Shown piece by piece: positions 44,251 to 54,174 of a stretch of DNA of 64,000 nucleotides. Position 1 is the first letter of the stretch. Every line of letters starts with the position of its first letter. The position numbers and the translations under genes were made by a program. The DNA lies in NCBI RefSeq assembly GCF_003323745.1, contig NZ_QOIL01000009.1:186001-250000 (forward strand), read 5' to 3'. Source of the stretch: Sphaerisporangium album (lineage in GTDB: Bacteria > Actinomycetota > Actinomycetes > Streptosporangiales > Streptosporangiaceae). The notes beneath the pieces are model-generated. The model was given only the letters and a program-made list of their open reading frames with translations. It made no database searches and was not told the DNA's origin.

Positions 44251-44898
44251 CTACGCGCAGAGGGTGCGCAGCACGCGCCGGAAGGCCAGCAGCGACGCGC
44301 CCGCCGCGAGCACCATCAGCACGGCCACCGCCGCCGTCCGGACGATCAGATAGGTCTCGATCGACTCGCTGAACAGCAGCCACAGGCTCAACGACCCGTT
44401 GGCGAACTGGACCAACCCCCAGAGCAGCGACAGGTGTACGAAGAACCGGCGCATCCGGGGGTGGTGCATCAGATACTCGGGAATCGGGACGAGGTCGGTG
44501 GTCACCCGCTGGATCAGCGGGCGCGGCGCGGCCGCCGTGCCGAGGAAGGCCAGGCTCGCGCAGAAGACCCCGAGCGTCGGCTGGAGGAAGTAGATCACGA
44601 CGTCGCCGGTGACGAGCGCGAGCGCCGCCCGCACCGTGATCGCCAGCATCGCCAGCAGGACCGTTCCCGGCACGGTCTGGCGCCGGACCAGCCGCAGCGC
44701 CACCCCTCCGTACACCCAGGCCACCGCCATGACCAGACCGCCGTTCATGCCCGCGACCAGCAGCCCCGCGTAGAAGACGGCGACCGGGAGGATCATGCCC
44801 TCCAGCACGCGGGGCGCCGCGTGCCGGACCAGGACGGAGAGCCTCGGCAACACCGGCTGCGGCGCGGCGGGCGGCAGGGCGAGACTGGACGCGGTCAT
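44251..44898 (-). CDS. VC0807-family membrane protein
   Basis: A 215-residue integral membrane protein with about six hydrophobic helices (VLEGMILPVAVFYAGLLVAG, then VMAVAWVYGGVALRLV). The conserved pair GDVVIYFLQPTLGVFCASL and RRFFVHLSLLWGLVQFANGS is typical of the VC0807 family, for which I know no established function. ATG 44898 is chosen because the upstream extension is not conserved. It lies in the same direction as the TetR gene 248 bp downstream. Confidence 0.75.
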   Translation of the reverse strand: MTASSLALPPAAPQPVLPRLSVLVRHAAPRVLEGMILPVAVFYAGLLVAGMNGGLVMAVAWVYGGVALRLVRRQTVPGTVLLAMLAITVRAALALVTGDVVIYFLQPTLGVFCASLAFLGTAAAPRPLIQRVTTDLVPIPEYLMHHPRMRRFFVHLSLLWGLVQFANGSLSLWLLFSESIETYLIVRTAAVAVLMVLAAGASLLAFRRVLRTLCA

Positions 44899-45202
44899 GT
44901 TCGAGAGGGCTCCTGAGGACAGAGCGACGACGGCCATCGGCGGGCGATCCAGACGACCGTACGGCATGCCCTGGCCATCCGCGAGCGGTTCCACGAGATC
45001 ATGATCGGAGGGTGGCGACGCCTTCACCGCGCCCAAGGACGCCCATGGCACGACGCCTCCCCGAGCCTCCGCGCGGCCGCGTCCGTCCGGCTCCGCCGTG
45101 CCGCGACCTGGGGGAACGCGCCCGACCTGCCGCGAGGCCGGGCGGGCGGCCCCGGGCATGGCCGGGTGACGGACCACCTCCCGCCCTGCCTACGCTGAAT
45201 GC

Positions 45203-46000
45203 GTGTACCGGTTCCTCCTCACGCCCCGCTGGCTGGCGCTTCACGTGCTGGTCCTGGTGCTCATCCCCGCGTTCGTCTTTCTGGGCAGATGGCAGTTCGG
45301 GCGGTGGGAGGAGAGGTCCGCGGCGAGCGACGTCGCCACCCGCAATCTCGCGGCGGCCGCGGTCCCCCTCGCCGACCTGGACAAACCCGGAGCTTCTGTC
45401 CCCGACGCGCTGCGCTTCCGCCCCGTCACGGCCGCCGGCCGCTACGACCCCGCCGGAGAACTGCTGGTCAGGCGTCGCACGCAGAACAGCCGGCCGGGCT
45501 TCTACGTGCTCACTCCCCTGGTGACCGCCGACGGCACGGCCGTCATCGTCAACAGGGGCTGGGTGAAGGCCGGGCCGACCGCGGACGCGCCTCCGGAGGT
45601 CCCTCCGCCCCCGGCCGGTGAGGTAAGTATCACCGGCCGGCTACGCCCGGCGGAGACGGAGGACAACACCGGCATCACCGAACGCAGCGGACTTCCACCC
45701 CGCCAGGTTCTGCTGATCGACACCCCGTCCCTCGCCAAGCGGCTGCCGTACAGGCTCTACGGCGGGTTCGTCGAGCTGACGGCGCAAAACCCCAGCTCGG
45801 CGACCGCGCCCGAGCCCGTCCCCGACCCGGACGTGGGCGGTGGCGGCGGTCTCAACCTCGCCTACGGCGTGCAGTGGTGGCTGTTCATCGCGATCGCCAT
45901 CGGCGGCTGGATCGCGCTGATCCGGCGCGAGGCGCGCGACCTGAAGGCCGAGCGCGAGCCCGCCAGGGACTCCGGCGTCGTCCCCAGCGCCGGACGGTAG
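45203..46000 (+). CDS. SURF1 family protein (cytochrome c oxidase assembly)
   Basis: A 265-residue membrane protein. The N-terminal segment MYRFLLTPRWLALHVLVLVL is the first membrane helix, and LGRWQFGRWEER just after it is the SURF1 signature. The central soluble part contains FYVLTPLVTADGTAVIVNRG, and VQWWLFIAIAIGGWIALIRR forms the second helix. SURF1 helps insert heme a into the oxidase; actinomycete versions have this two-helix topology. GTG 45203 is the only plausible start. Divergent from the VC0807 gene with 304 bp between. Confidence 0.9.
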   Translation: MYRFLLTPRWLALHVLVLVLIPAFVFLGRWQFGRWEERSAASDVATRNLAAAAVPLADLDKPGASVPDALRFRPVTAAGRYDPAGELLVRRRTQNSRPGFYVLTPLVTADGTAVIVNRGWVKAGPTADAPPEVPPPPAGEVSITGRLRPAETEDNTGITERSGLPPRQVLLIDTPSLAKRLPYRLYGGFVELTAQNPSSATAPEPVPDPDVGGGGGLNLAYGVQWWLFIAIAIGGWIALIRREARDLKAEREPARDSGVVPSAGR

Positions 46001-46064
46001 GAACCACGATCACCGGGCAGCCGTTCTTCACCGCGAACGCCGCTTTCGACGCGTGGAGGCGCGG

Positions 46065-46643
46065 ATGCCATCGATCGTGTGGGTGAAGGACGAAGGCGCC
46101 GAATACGCGCATGTGGACATCTCCGACGGGCGCCTCACCGCGACGGGGACCGCCGTCGGCGCGGTCCCCGTGCCCTACCGGCTCGAATACGAGCTGGTGA
46201 CCGGCCGGCAGTACGTGACCGAGGCGCTGAGCGTGCGCGCGCAGGGGGCCGAGTGGTCGCGGGCGATCGACCTCAAGCGCAACGCCGGGGGGACGTGGAC
46301 GTGCACGGTGGAGTCCATCGGGGCCCTGGAGGGCCCCGCCCCTGGCGCCGACCCGGCCGTGCTCGCGGGCGCCCTCGACTGCGACCTCGGGCTGTCGCCT
46401 CTCACCAACACCATGCCGGTGCTGCGGCACGGCATGCTGGCGGGCGGCGAACCGGTCGACTTCGTGATGGCGTGGGTGAGCGTGCCGCACCTGGCGGTGA
46501 GCCGGGAGCCGCAGCGGTACACGCCTCTGGGCGGCGGCGTGGTGCGTTTCACCAGCGAGGGATTCCAGGCGGACCTGACGTTCGGGGCCGACGGGCTGAT
46601 CTCGCGGTACCCCGGCCTCGCGCAGCAGGTCACGGCTCCCTGA
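46065..46643 (+). CDS. Putative glycolipid-binding domain protein
   Basis: 192 residues. It opens MPSIVWVKDEGAEYAHVDIS and contains VPYRLEYELVTGRQYVTEAL, SRAIDLKRNAGGTWT and CDLGLSPLTNTMPVLRHGML. The whole matches the beta-barrel-like Glycolipid_bind family known from actinobacteria and proteobacteria. ATG 46065 has GGAGG at good distance. It is probably cytoplasmic (no signal). Its ligand is unknown; the family name comes from one characterised homologue. Confidence 0.75.
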   Translation: MPSIVWVKDEGAEYAHVDISDGRLTATGTAVGAVPVPYRLEYELVTGRQYVTEALSVRAQGAEWSRAIDLKRNAGGTWTCTVESIGALEGPAPGADPAVLAGALDCDLGLSPLTNTMPVLRHGMLAGGEPVDFVMAWVSVPHLAVSREPQRYTPLGGGVVRFTSEGFQADLTFGADGLISRYPGLAQQVTAP

Positions 46644-46718
46644 CCGGTTTTATCCGCTCTCGTCACGTTATTTGGTAAGAAGCTTGACCACGCTGGGCGG
46701 CCGTCCGCGTGCTAACGG

Positions 46719-46730
46719 ATACCAACCGGA
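46719..46730. promoter_or_regulatory. Operator half-site ATACCAACCGGA upstream of the amidohydrolase
   Basis: The 12-mer is identical to 49629-49640, the left part of a TetR operator upstream of the LLM gene. It lies 49 bp before the chosen amidohydrolase start. The right palindrome arm is weak here (GACCTC). Confidence 0.45.
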
Positions 46731-46778
46731 GACCTCCCAGCTTGTCTGGTGTTATTCCTGCGGCATACGGTTTTCCTC

Positions 46779-47975
46779 GTGAACACATCGCTGCCCCCTG
46801 ACCCCGAGCCAAGGCGGCGCGATTATGTGATCATCAGCGTCGACGATCACCTGATCGAGCCGCCGGACGTGTTCGAAGAGCGGCTCCCGCAGAAGTACGT
46901 CGACGTCGCGCCCAAGGTGGTCGAGACCGAGGCCGGCCACCAGGTCTGGCGGTACGGCGGCGGCACCTACGCCTGTGCGGGCATGGACGTCGGCGCCGGT
47001 CTCCCGCGTGAGCAGTGGACCCTCGACCCGGTCCGGTTCGAGAACATGCGGCCCGGCTGCTACGACATCGAGGCCCGCGTCGGCGACATGGACATCGCGG
47101 GCATCTGGGCGGCCATCAGCTTCCCCGGCATGCTCGCGGTGCAGTCCGGCATGGCGTTCGCCAAGACCCGCGACCAGGACCTCGGGCTCGCCCTCACGCG
47201 GGCGTACAACGACTGGCACTGCGACGTCTGGGCCGGCACCTACCCCGAGCGCATCATCGCCCTCCAACTGCCCTGGCTCCCCGATCCGGAGGTCGCCGCC
47301 AAGGAGATCCGGGCGAACGCCGCGCGCGGGTTCAAGGCCGTCGTCTTCCCCGAGTTCCCGACGCGGCTGCGCCTGCCGTCCATCCACACCGGCCATTGGG
47401 ACCCCTTCTTCGCCGCGTGCGAGGAGACGGGAACGGTGCTGTGCCTGCACACCGGCGCCTCGTCGTGGTCGCCCGTGCCCTCGCCGGACACCCCGATCGA
47501 GGCCATCACGACGATGATCCCGGCGAGCGCGATGTTCGCCTGCGCCGACTGGCTCTGGTCGGGCGTCCCGCTGCGGTTCCCCAAGCTGCGCATCCTCATC
47601 GTCGAGGGCGGCGTCGGCTGGCTTCCCATGCTGTCCGCCCGCGCCGACTACGCGCTCGACCACCCCGTGGCGGGCGAGGCCACGTGGGAGGGCGGCCTGA
47701 AGCCCAGCGAGGTCCTGCGCCGCAACTTCTACTTCGGCACGCTGGACGACTACGCCCTGTCCGGCGTGCGGCTGGCCGTCGGCCTGGAGCACGTGCTGCT
47801 CGAAAGCGGCTACCCCCGCTCGGAGTCGACCTGGCCGGACGTCCAGAAGGCCCTCGCGCGCAACCTCGGCAGCCTGCCGCCCGCCGACATCGCCCGGGTG
47901 GCCTACGGCAATGCCGCACGCCTCTTCGGTCACCCACTGCCGTCCCGCGCCTGGCTCCTCAGGGAAGAGCTCTAG
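46779..47975 (+). CDS. Amidohydrolase-2 family protein (ACMSD-like) with altered metal-site motif
   Basis: A 398-residue TIM-barrel protein. VDDHLIEPPDVFEERLP is the N-terminal metal-binding motif. ERIIALQLPWLPDPEVAAKE, TVLCLHTGASSW (barrel His) and LRILIVEGGVGWLPML follow the family order. The last motif, normally SDYPHxDSTWP, reads ESGYPRSESTWP, so the catalytic Asp is Gly and the His is Arg. It may have lost or changed activity. GTG 46779 is chosen; upstream codons (FLRHTVFL) look non-coding. It may be co-regulated with the LLM gene by the same TetR. Confidence 0.78.
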   Translation: MNTSLPPDPEPRRRDYVIISVDDHLIEPPDVFEERLPQKYVDVAPKVVETEAGHQVWRYGGGTYACAGMDVGAGLPREQWTLDPVRFENMRPGCYDIEARVGDMDIAGIWAAISFPGMLAVQSGMAFAKTRDQDLGLALTRAYNDWHCDVWAGTYPERIIALQLPWLPDPEVAAKEIRANAARGFKAVVFPEFPTRLRLPSIHTGHWDPFFAACEETGTVLCLHTGASSWSPVPSPDTPIEAITTMIPASAMFACADWLWSGVPLRFPKLRILIVEGGVGWLPMLSARADYALDHPVAGEATWEGGLKPSEVLRRNFYFGTLDDYALSGVRLAVGLEHVLLESGYPRSESTWPDVQKALARNLGSLPPADIARVAYGNAARLFGHPLPSRAWLLREEL

Positions 47976-48050
47976 ACGCCCGCTCACCGCTCGCCCGGGC
48001 CCGCCCCACGCCGTGACCATCGAGCGGGCCCGCGAGCGGCTCAGGAGCGG

Positions 48051-48413
48051 CTACAGGGTCTCGCCGGTGACCCTCTTGCGCTCCCAGTCGAGGTAACGGC
48101 CGCTCTCGCCGAGCAGGGACGACATCAGCCACAGGAACACGCCGAAGTCGTCGGTCACGCCGATGATGGGCAGAAAGTCGGGGATCACGTCCACCGGCGA
48201 GACGATGTAGCCGATCGCGAGCGCCATCAGCAGGAGCTTGTTCCTGCCCAGATCACGGTAGTCGCCGCGCACCGCGCCGGAGATCATCCTCGGCAGGGCC
48301 CTGACCCGGGCCATGAGACCGGGCGAGCCCGGCCGGTTGACCTCCTGGTAGACCCGGTACGCGGCCGCCGCGCGACCGGCCCGGCCCACGGAAGACCCGC
48401 GACCCTTGATCAT
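48051..48413 (-). CDS. DUF1232 (YkvA-like) small membrane protein
   Basis: 120 residues. The diagnostic YIVSPVDVIPDFLPIIGVTD sits in a hydrophobic hairpin, preceded by a basic segment RALPRMISGAVRGDYRD. The family is of unknown function and usually membrane-associated. ATG 48413 is preceded by GGAGGGG. It is a short single gene between the amidohydrolase and LLM genes. Confidence 0.85.
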   Translation of the reverse strand: MIKGRGSSVGRAGRAAAAYRVYQEVNRPGSPGLMARVRALPRMISGAVRGDYRDLGRNKLLLMALAIGYIVSPVDVIPDFLPIIGVTDDFGVFLWLMSSLLGESGRYLDWERKRVTGETL

Positions 48414-48645
48414 GATGGTCCCCTCCGTCTGTGCCCGCGTTCCCGCGGATACGTCGACCGCGCGACTACCCCCACGCGCACTCGGATAACGCTCGGCCCG
48501 CGCCGGCGGTTCCTGCTCCCGTCCCGGCACAGGACTGTCACCGTCCCGGAAGGGAACCCTTCACCACCGCCGGTCCCCGTCCGCGGGCACGGATTCAGGC
48601 GCGGATCGAGGCACGGATTCAGGCGCGGCGTTCGGCGTCAGCCGT

Positions 48646-49605
48646 TCAGGACGCCGCCGGGGCGAGGTCGCGGACGGCCCGCGGGATCGGCGTCCCGCCG
48701 CCCGGGATCGGCGCCAGCACGGGCGTGGTGAGGCCGCTCCGGACGTACTCGCGGACGCGCGCCCGGCACGTGGCCGCGTCCCCGTGCACGACCAGCTCGT
48801 CCACCAGCGCGTCGGGGACGGCCGCGAGCGCCGCCCGGCGGTCGCCCGCCGCCCAGGCCTCCCGCATCGGGCGCAGCGTCTCGCCGCGGCCCAGCCACTC
48901 GTGGAACGCCGCGTACGCGGGGACGGTGAGGTACGCCGTCAGCATGCGCCTGGCCCGCTCGCGGACCGCGGCGGCGTCCTCGCTCACGCAGACGAACAGG
49001 CGGGCGATGAGCTCGACGTCGGGCCCGATCTCGGCCCGCACCTTCCGCACGTCCTCCGGGGAGACCCAGTTGGTGATCGCGCCGTCGGCCTCGCCCGCCG
49101 CGAGCGCCAGCATGCGGGGGCGCAGCGCGGCCAGCACGATCTTCGGAGGGATGGCGGGCGCGCGTTCCAGGCGGAACCCGTTGATCTCGAACGTCTCGTA
49201 CTTCTCGGTGACCTTCTCGCCCGCCAGGGCCCTGCGCAGGAAGCGCAGGGTGTCGCGGGTGCGGGCGTAGGGCGCGGCGTACCGGCCCGCGTTCCAGTCC
49301 TCGACGATCACCGGGGAGGACGCGCCGATGCCGAGCACGAACCGCCCGGGCGCGAGGTCGGCGAGCGTCGCAGCCGACATCGCCAGCAGCCCGGGGCCGC
49401 GCGTCGAGACCGGCACGATGGCGCTGCCGACCCGGAGCGCGGGGGCCCAGTCGGCGGCCAGGGCGAGCGGGACGAAGCCGTCCGCGCCGTTGACCTCGGC
49501 GCTCCAGGCGTCGGTGTAGCCGAGATCCGGCAGTTCGGTCACCAGGGCCTTGGACTCGGCCATGGTGGCCCCGACGAACGGGATCGTGATGCCCCAGCGG
49601 TCCAC
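48646..49605 (-). CDS. F420-dependent LLM-class oxidoreductase
   Basis: A 319-residue bacterial luciferase-like TIM barrel. It begins WGITIPFVGATMAESKALVT; GYTDAWSAEVNGADGFVPLA, GSAIVPVSTRGPGLLAMSAA and FVLGIGASSPVIVEDWN are the cofactor-side motifs of the F420 group. A C-terminal VDELVVHGDAATCRARVREY completes it. It probably transfers hydride between F420 and an unknown substrate. GTG 49605 has the best SD (CAGGAGGTGGACG). A 20-bp TetR-type palindrome lies 23 bp upstream. Confidence 0.88.
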   Translation of the reverse strand: MDRWGITIPFVGATMAESKALVTELPDLGYTDAWSAEVNGADGFVPLALAADWAPALRVGSAIVPVSTRGPGLLAMSAATLADLAPGRFVLGIGASSPVIVEDWNAGRYAAPYARTRDTLRFLRRALAGEKVTEKYETFEINGFRLERAPAIPPKIVLAALRPRMLALAAGEADGAITNWVSPEDVRKVRAEIGPDVELIARLFVCVSEDAAAVRERARRMLTAYLTVPAYAAFHEWLGRGETLRPMREAWAAGDRRAALAAVPDALVDELVVHGDAATCRARVREYVRSGLTTPVLAPIPGGGTPIPRAVRDLAPAAS

Positions 49606-49627
49606 CGTCCACCTCCTGGGAACCGAC

Positions 49628-49647
49628 CATACCAACCGGACGGTATG
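49628..49647. promoter_or_regulatory. TetR operator upstream of the LLM gene
   Basis: CATACCAACCGGACGGTATG is a near-perfect 20-bp palindrome (two mismatched pairs around the centre). It lies between the TetR gene and the LLM gene and overlaps the expected LLM promoter. Confidence 0.65.
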
Positions 49648-49687
49648 CCGAGAAGCGGCGCGCGTACCCCACGTCCGCCGGGCGAGG

Positions 49688-50362
49688 TCAGGCTCTCAGC
49701 TCCCGCATGGCGGTCAGGAAGTCCTTCGTCACCCCGCGCAGACCGGGCAGGTGCGACAGGCCCACCAGCCGGTCGATCAGCGGGACCATCACCTCGATCA
49801 GCCGGTACGTCCGCTGGCAGCCGGGCGAGGTGTCGTGCACCCAGTAGAGGATCATCCCCATCGACGCCAGCCACAACAGCTCGGGCAGTTCCTCGCGCAG
49901 TTCGGCGTCGATGCGCGCGTCCGACCCCTCGACGACCTGGCGGTAGAGGGCGATCGCCGCCTCGCGGGCCGGCGTCGACTCGCCGCTGAACGGGCTCAGC
50001 GGGTTGCTCGGCTCCGAGGCGTGCTTGAAGAACTTGACGGCGAAGTCGTGGTACGGATCGGACACCCTGACCCAGGCGCGCAGCACGCCGCTCAGCCGCG
50101 CCGCGAACTTCCGCTCGGCCGCGAGAAGATCACGGCAGGCGGCCTCGTGCTCGCACTGCGCGCGATCGTAGTACGCCTGGACGAGCTGCTCTTTCGATGA
50201 AAAGTAGTAGTAAGCGTTTCCTACGGAGACCCCCGCCTCGGCCGCGATGGCCCGCATGGTCGTCGCCTCGTACCCACGCTCCCTGAAGAGGCGGAGGGCC
50301 GTCTCGACGATGACTTCCCGGGTCTTCTCTCCTCCACGCGCCCTCGGCGTCGATTCGACCAC
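49688..50362 (-). CDS. TetR-family regulator controlling the LLM gene
   Basis: 224 residues. The HTH is IVETALRLFRERGYEATTMR plus AAEAGVSVGNAYYYFSSKEQ. The ligand domain is larger than average and rich in aromatic residues (GMILYWVHDTSPGCQRTYRL). GTG 50362 is preferred; an earlier GTG at 50398 is possible. The LLM gene follows 82 bp downstream with a strong palindrome between them. The identical 12-mer before the amidohydrolase suggests a small regulon. Confidence 0.85.
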   Translation of the reverse strand: MVESTPRARGGEKTREVIVETALRLFRERGYEATTMRAIAAEAGVSVGNAYYYFSSKEQLVQAYYDRAQCEHEAACRDLLAAERKFAARLSGVLRAWVRVSDPYHDFAVKFFKHASEPSNPLSPFSGESTPAREAAIALYRQVVEGSDARIDAELREELPELLWLASMGMILYWVHDTSPGCQRTYRLIEVMVPLIDRLVGLSHLPGLRGVTKDFLTAMRELRA

Positions 50363-50516
50363 GGGGCCACTGTACGGCCCGGAGCCCTTCAAGGTCACAG
50401 ACGAACAGCTTGTCCGCCATTTTCCCGCAAAAACACGCAGAGTAGTGGAGTCAGCACTTTCTGTGGATGGGATAGATCCCTCGTGGCGGAGGGGCGCCCT
50501 GCGACAGAGGACGAAT

Positions 50517-51512
50517 ATGGGTTTGCATCCCTGCGGACGCGGGCCCGCGTGGCTTGGTGCCTGCGCGTTGCTCGCCGTGCAGATCACAGTGACGGGGCTG
50601 GCCTCCGCGCGGCCCGCCTCGGCGGCGACGCCGCGCCTGCAGTCCGCCACCGGCGCGAACGGCCCCACCCACGGCGCGCGTCACCGCCCCGAGACCGGCT
50701 CGCCATCGCGGTCCGAGCCCGGCACCGCCGGCGCGCTCACCTGGGCCGCGACCGGTTCGCCGCCCCGCGCCCGGACCGGCGCCCTCACCCGCGCCACGGC
50801 CGCCCGTGCGGCGACCGGCTCCCGCACGCGAGCCGCGACCGGGTCACCCGCGCGTGCCGGGACGAAAGCCCTCGCCGCGGCCGGCGGAAGAGCGCTGAAG
50901 CGGGGCCGTACGGCCGCACCGGCGCGGACCACGCCCGCGCGATCCGCCGCGGGCACGAACACGCCGCGCCTTCGCGCGCTGCACAACGCGCTGCCCGCCA
51001 CGCGTTACTCGACGAGCGCGACCAGGCTCAGCCGTGCGGCCGCCGCGGCGCAGGCGCGGGCGGCCCGGGTGGTCAGCCCCGTGCTGTGGCGGCAGCACCG
51101 CGTGTACGGGGCCGTGCGGCTCCAGCACCCGCAGGCCGCGCGCCGCCTGCGCCACGCGGGGCTGGGCTGGCGGTCGTCGGGCCACTGCGCGAACCGCCAC
51201 CGGCGCTCGTGCACCTCGCTGGACGCCGTACGCCTAGGGACGCTGTGGGGCGTGGTCAACCTGAAGCGCCGAAGCGGCTGCCCGGTCGTGGTGACCGGCG
51301 GCACCGAGGTCGGCCACGCGAACGGCGCGCACAGCCACGGCGCGGGCTACAAGCTCGACATCGAGCACAACAAGTGCATCAACCGGTTCATCCGGAAAAT
51401 GCACCGGGGCCAGGTGCGCGGCGACGGCGCCGACATCTTCTACGAGCGCCGCCCCCAGGGCTACACCATCTACGCCAACGAGCCCAGCCACTGGGACATC
51501 ATGTTCCTCTGA
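50517..51512 (+). CDS. Secreted M15-like (DD-peptidase fold) protein with long low-complexity stalk
   Basis: A 331-residue exported protein. A signal segment (AWLGACALLAVQITVTGLAS, ending near SAA) is followed by ~170 residues rich in Ala, Thr, Arg and Pro with repeated ATGS-type units. The C-terminal ~125 residues hold a DD-carboxypeptidase-like site: GTEVGHANGAHSHGAGYKLD supplies His and Asp, and NEPSHWDIMFL the last His, in the order HxxxxxxD...HWD of the M15/hedgehog fold. It may trim peptidoglycan or only bind it. ATG 50517 has AGAGGA 6 bp upstream. Confidence 0.72.
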   Translation: MGLHPCGRGPAWLGACALLAVQITVTGLASARPASAATPRLQSATGANGPTHGARHRPETGSPSRSEPGTAGALTWAATGSPPRARTGALTRATAARAATGSRTRAATGSPARAGTKALAAAGGRALKRGRTAAPARTTPARSAAGTNTPRLRALHNALPATRYSTSATRLSRAAAAAQARAARVVSPVLWRQHRVYGAVRLQHPQAARRLRHAGLGWRSSGHCANRHRRSCTSLDAVRLGTLWGVVNLKRRSGCPVVVTGGTEVGHANGAHSHGAGYKLDIEHNKCINRFIRKMHRGQVRGDGADIFYERRPQGYTIYANEPSHWDIMFL

Positions 51513-51537
51513 GCCACCAAGCGCTCCCGGCACGCGC

Positions 51538-51577
51538 GGGACAGGGGGAGTGCCGAAGCGGGAGCTCCCCCTGTCCC
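51538..51577. terminator. Hairpin terminator between convergent genes
   Basis: GGGACAGGGGGAG (51538-51550) and CTCCCCCTGTCCC (51565-51577) form a perfect 13-bp stem with a 14-nt loop, 25 bp after the M15-like stop and 70 bp from the asd stop. Confidence 0.8.
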
Positions 51578-51647
51578 ATGCGAAGTCGGCGGTACCGGAA
51601 TCCGGCCCGGAGCCGGCGCGGCCGCGGGTCCGCCCTGGGCGGCCCGC

Positions 51648-52756
51648 TCAGCGGGACCGGAACTCCGCGGCCACCAGCTCGGCGATCTCGGCGGTGTTCA
51701 GGGCGGCGCCCTTGCGGAGGTTGTCGCCGCACACGAACATGTCGAGCGTGTTCGGGAAGTCGAGGGCCTGGCGGATGCGGCCGACATAGGTCGGATCGGT
51801 GCCGACGACGTCGGCGGGAGTCGGGAACACGCCGTTGGCCGGGTCGTCCAGGACCACCACCGTGGGAGCGGCCTCCAGCACGGCCCGCGCGTCCTCGACG
51901 GTCACCGGGCGGTCGAACGTCGCGTGCACCGCGAGCGAGTGGGTGGTGACCACCGGAACCCGCACACAGGTCGCGGAGACCTTAAGGTCGGGGATGCCGA
52001 GGATCTTGCGGGACTCGTTGCGGACCTTGAGCTCCTCGGAGAACCAGCCGTCCTCCTTCAGCGACCCCGCCGCCGGGACGACGTTGAAGGCCAGCGGCGC
52101 CGGGAACGGCGAGTCGACCAGGTCGGGGACGGCCTTGCGGACGTCGCCGGCCACCGTGCCGAGCGTGCGGTTGCCCGCCACCGCCTCGATCTCGTCGTAC
52201 AGCCGCTCGGGCCCCGAGACGCCCATGCCGGACACGGCCTGGTAGGACGCCACGACGAGCTCCCGCAGGCCGTACGCGCGGTGCAGCGCGCCGAGGGCGG
52301 CCATCATCGACAGCGTCGTGCAGTTGGGGTTGGAGATGATGCCCTTGGGGCGCTCGCGGACCTGCTCCGGGTTGCACTCGGGCACCACGAGCGGCACCTG
52401 CGGGTCCATGCGGAAGGCGCCGGAATTGTCCACCGCGACCGCGCCGCGGGACGCCGCGATCGGCGCCCACTCGGCCGACACCTCGTCGGGCACGTCGAAC
52501 ATGGCGACGTCGACCCCGTCGAACGCCTCGGGCGACAGTGCGACGACCTCGACCTCCCGGCCGCGGACCAGCAGCTTCTTGCCCGCCGAGCGCGGCGAGG
52601 CGATCAGGCGGATCTCGCCCCACACGTCGGGACGGCCGGAGAGGATCTCCAGCATGACCGTGCCGACGGCGCCGGTGGCGCCGACGACGGCGAGGGTGGG
52701 CTTGGCGGCGTTCACTGCGAGGTCGCCTTCCGCGCCGGCGTGCTCTGACGGAATGC

Positions 52757-52760
<4 letters not shown>
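51648..52760 (-). CDS. asd: Aspartate-semialdehyde dehydrogenase
   Basis: A 370-residue NADPH enzyme of the aspartate pathway: L-aspartyl phosphate to aspartate semialdehyde, feeding lysine/diaminopimelate, threonine and methionine. [16 protein letters not shown] binds the nucleotide, [15 protein letters not shown] carries the catalytic Cys, and the later [17 protein letters not shown] has the general-base His. Its ATG overlaps the ask stop (ATGA), so the two are coupled. A GTG 45 bp downstream (52715) is a second possible start with its own GGAAGG. Confidence 0.93.
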
Positions 52761-54031
<1,271 letters not shown>

Positions 54032-54110
54032 GGGATGTCTCCCAAAGGTTCGGTCTGCGGAGCTCACAGTCTACTTGCGCGTCCTGAAGGCCCAACTGAA
54101 TTGGCCAGCA

Positions 54111-54160
54111 TGTGGACAACCGGGCGCGACACGCCGCCGAAACGGCCTTCCTGTGGATAA
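54111..54160. promoter_or_regulatory. Two perfect DnaA boxes upstream of lysC
   Basis: TGTGGACAA (54111-54119) and TGTGGATAA (54152-54160) are exact reverse complements of TTGTCCACA and TTATCCACA, the actinomycete and general consensus boxes. They lie in the 143-bp gap between DUF5063 and lysC, in the lysC promoter region. Confidence 0.6.
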
Positions 54161-54174
54161 CTCCGCCCCTGGAA

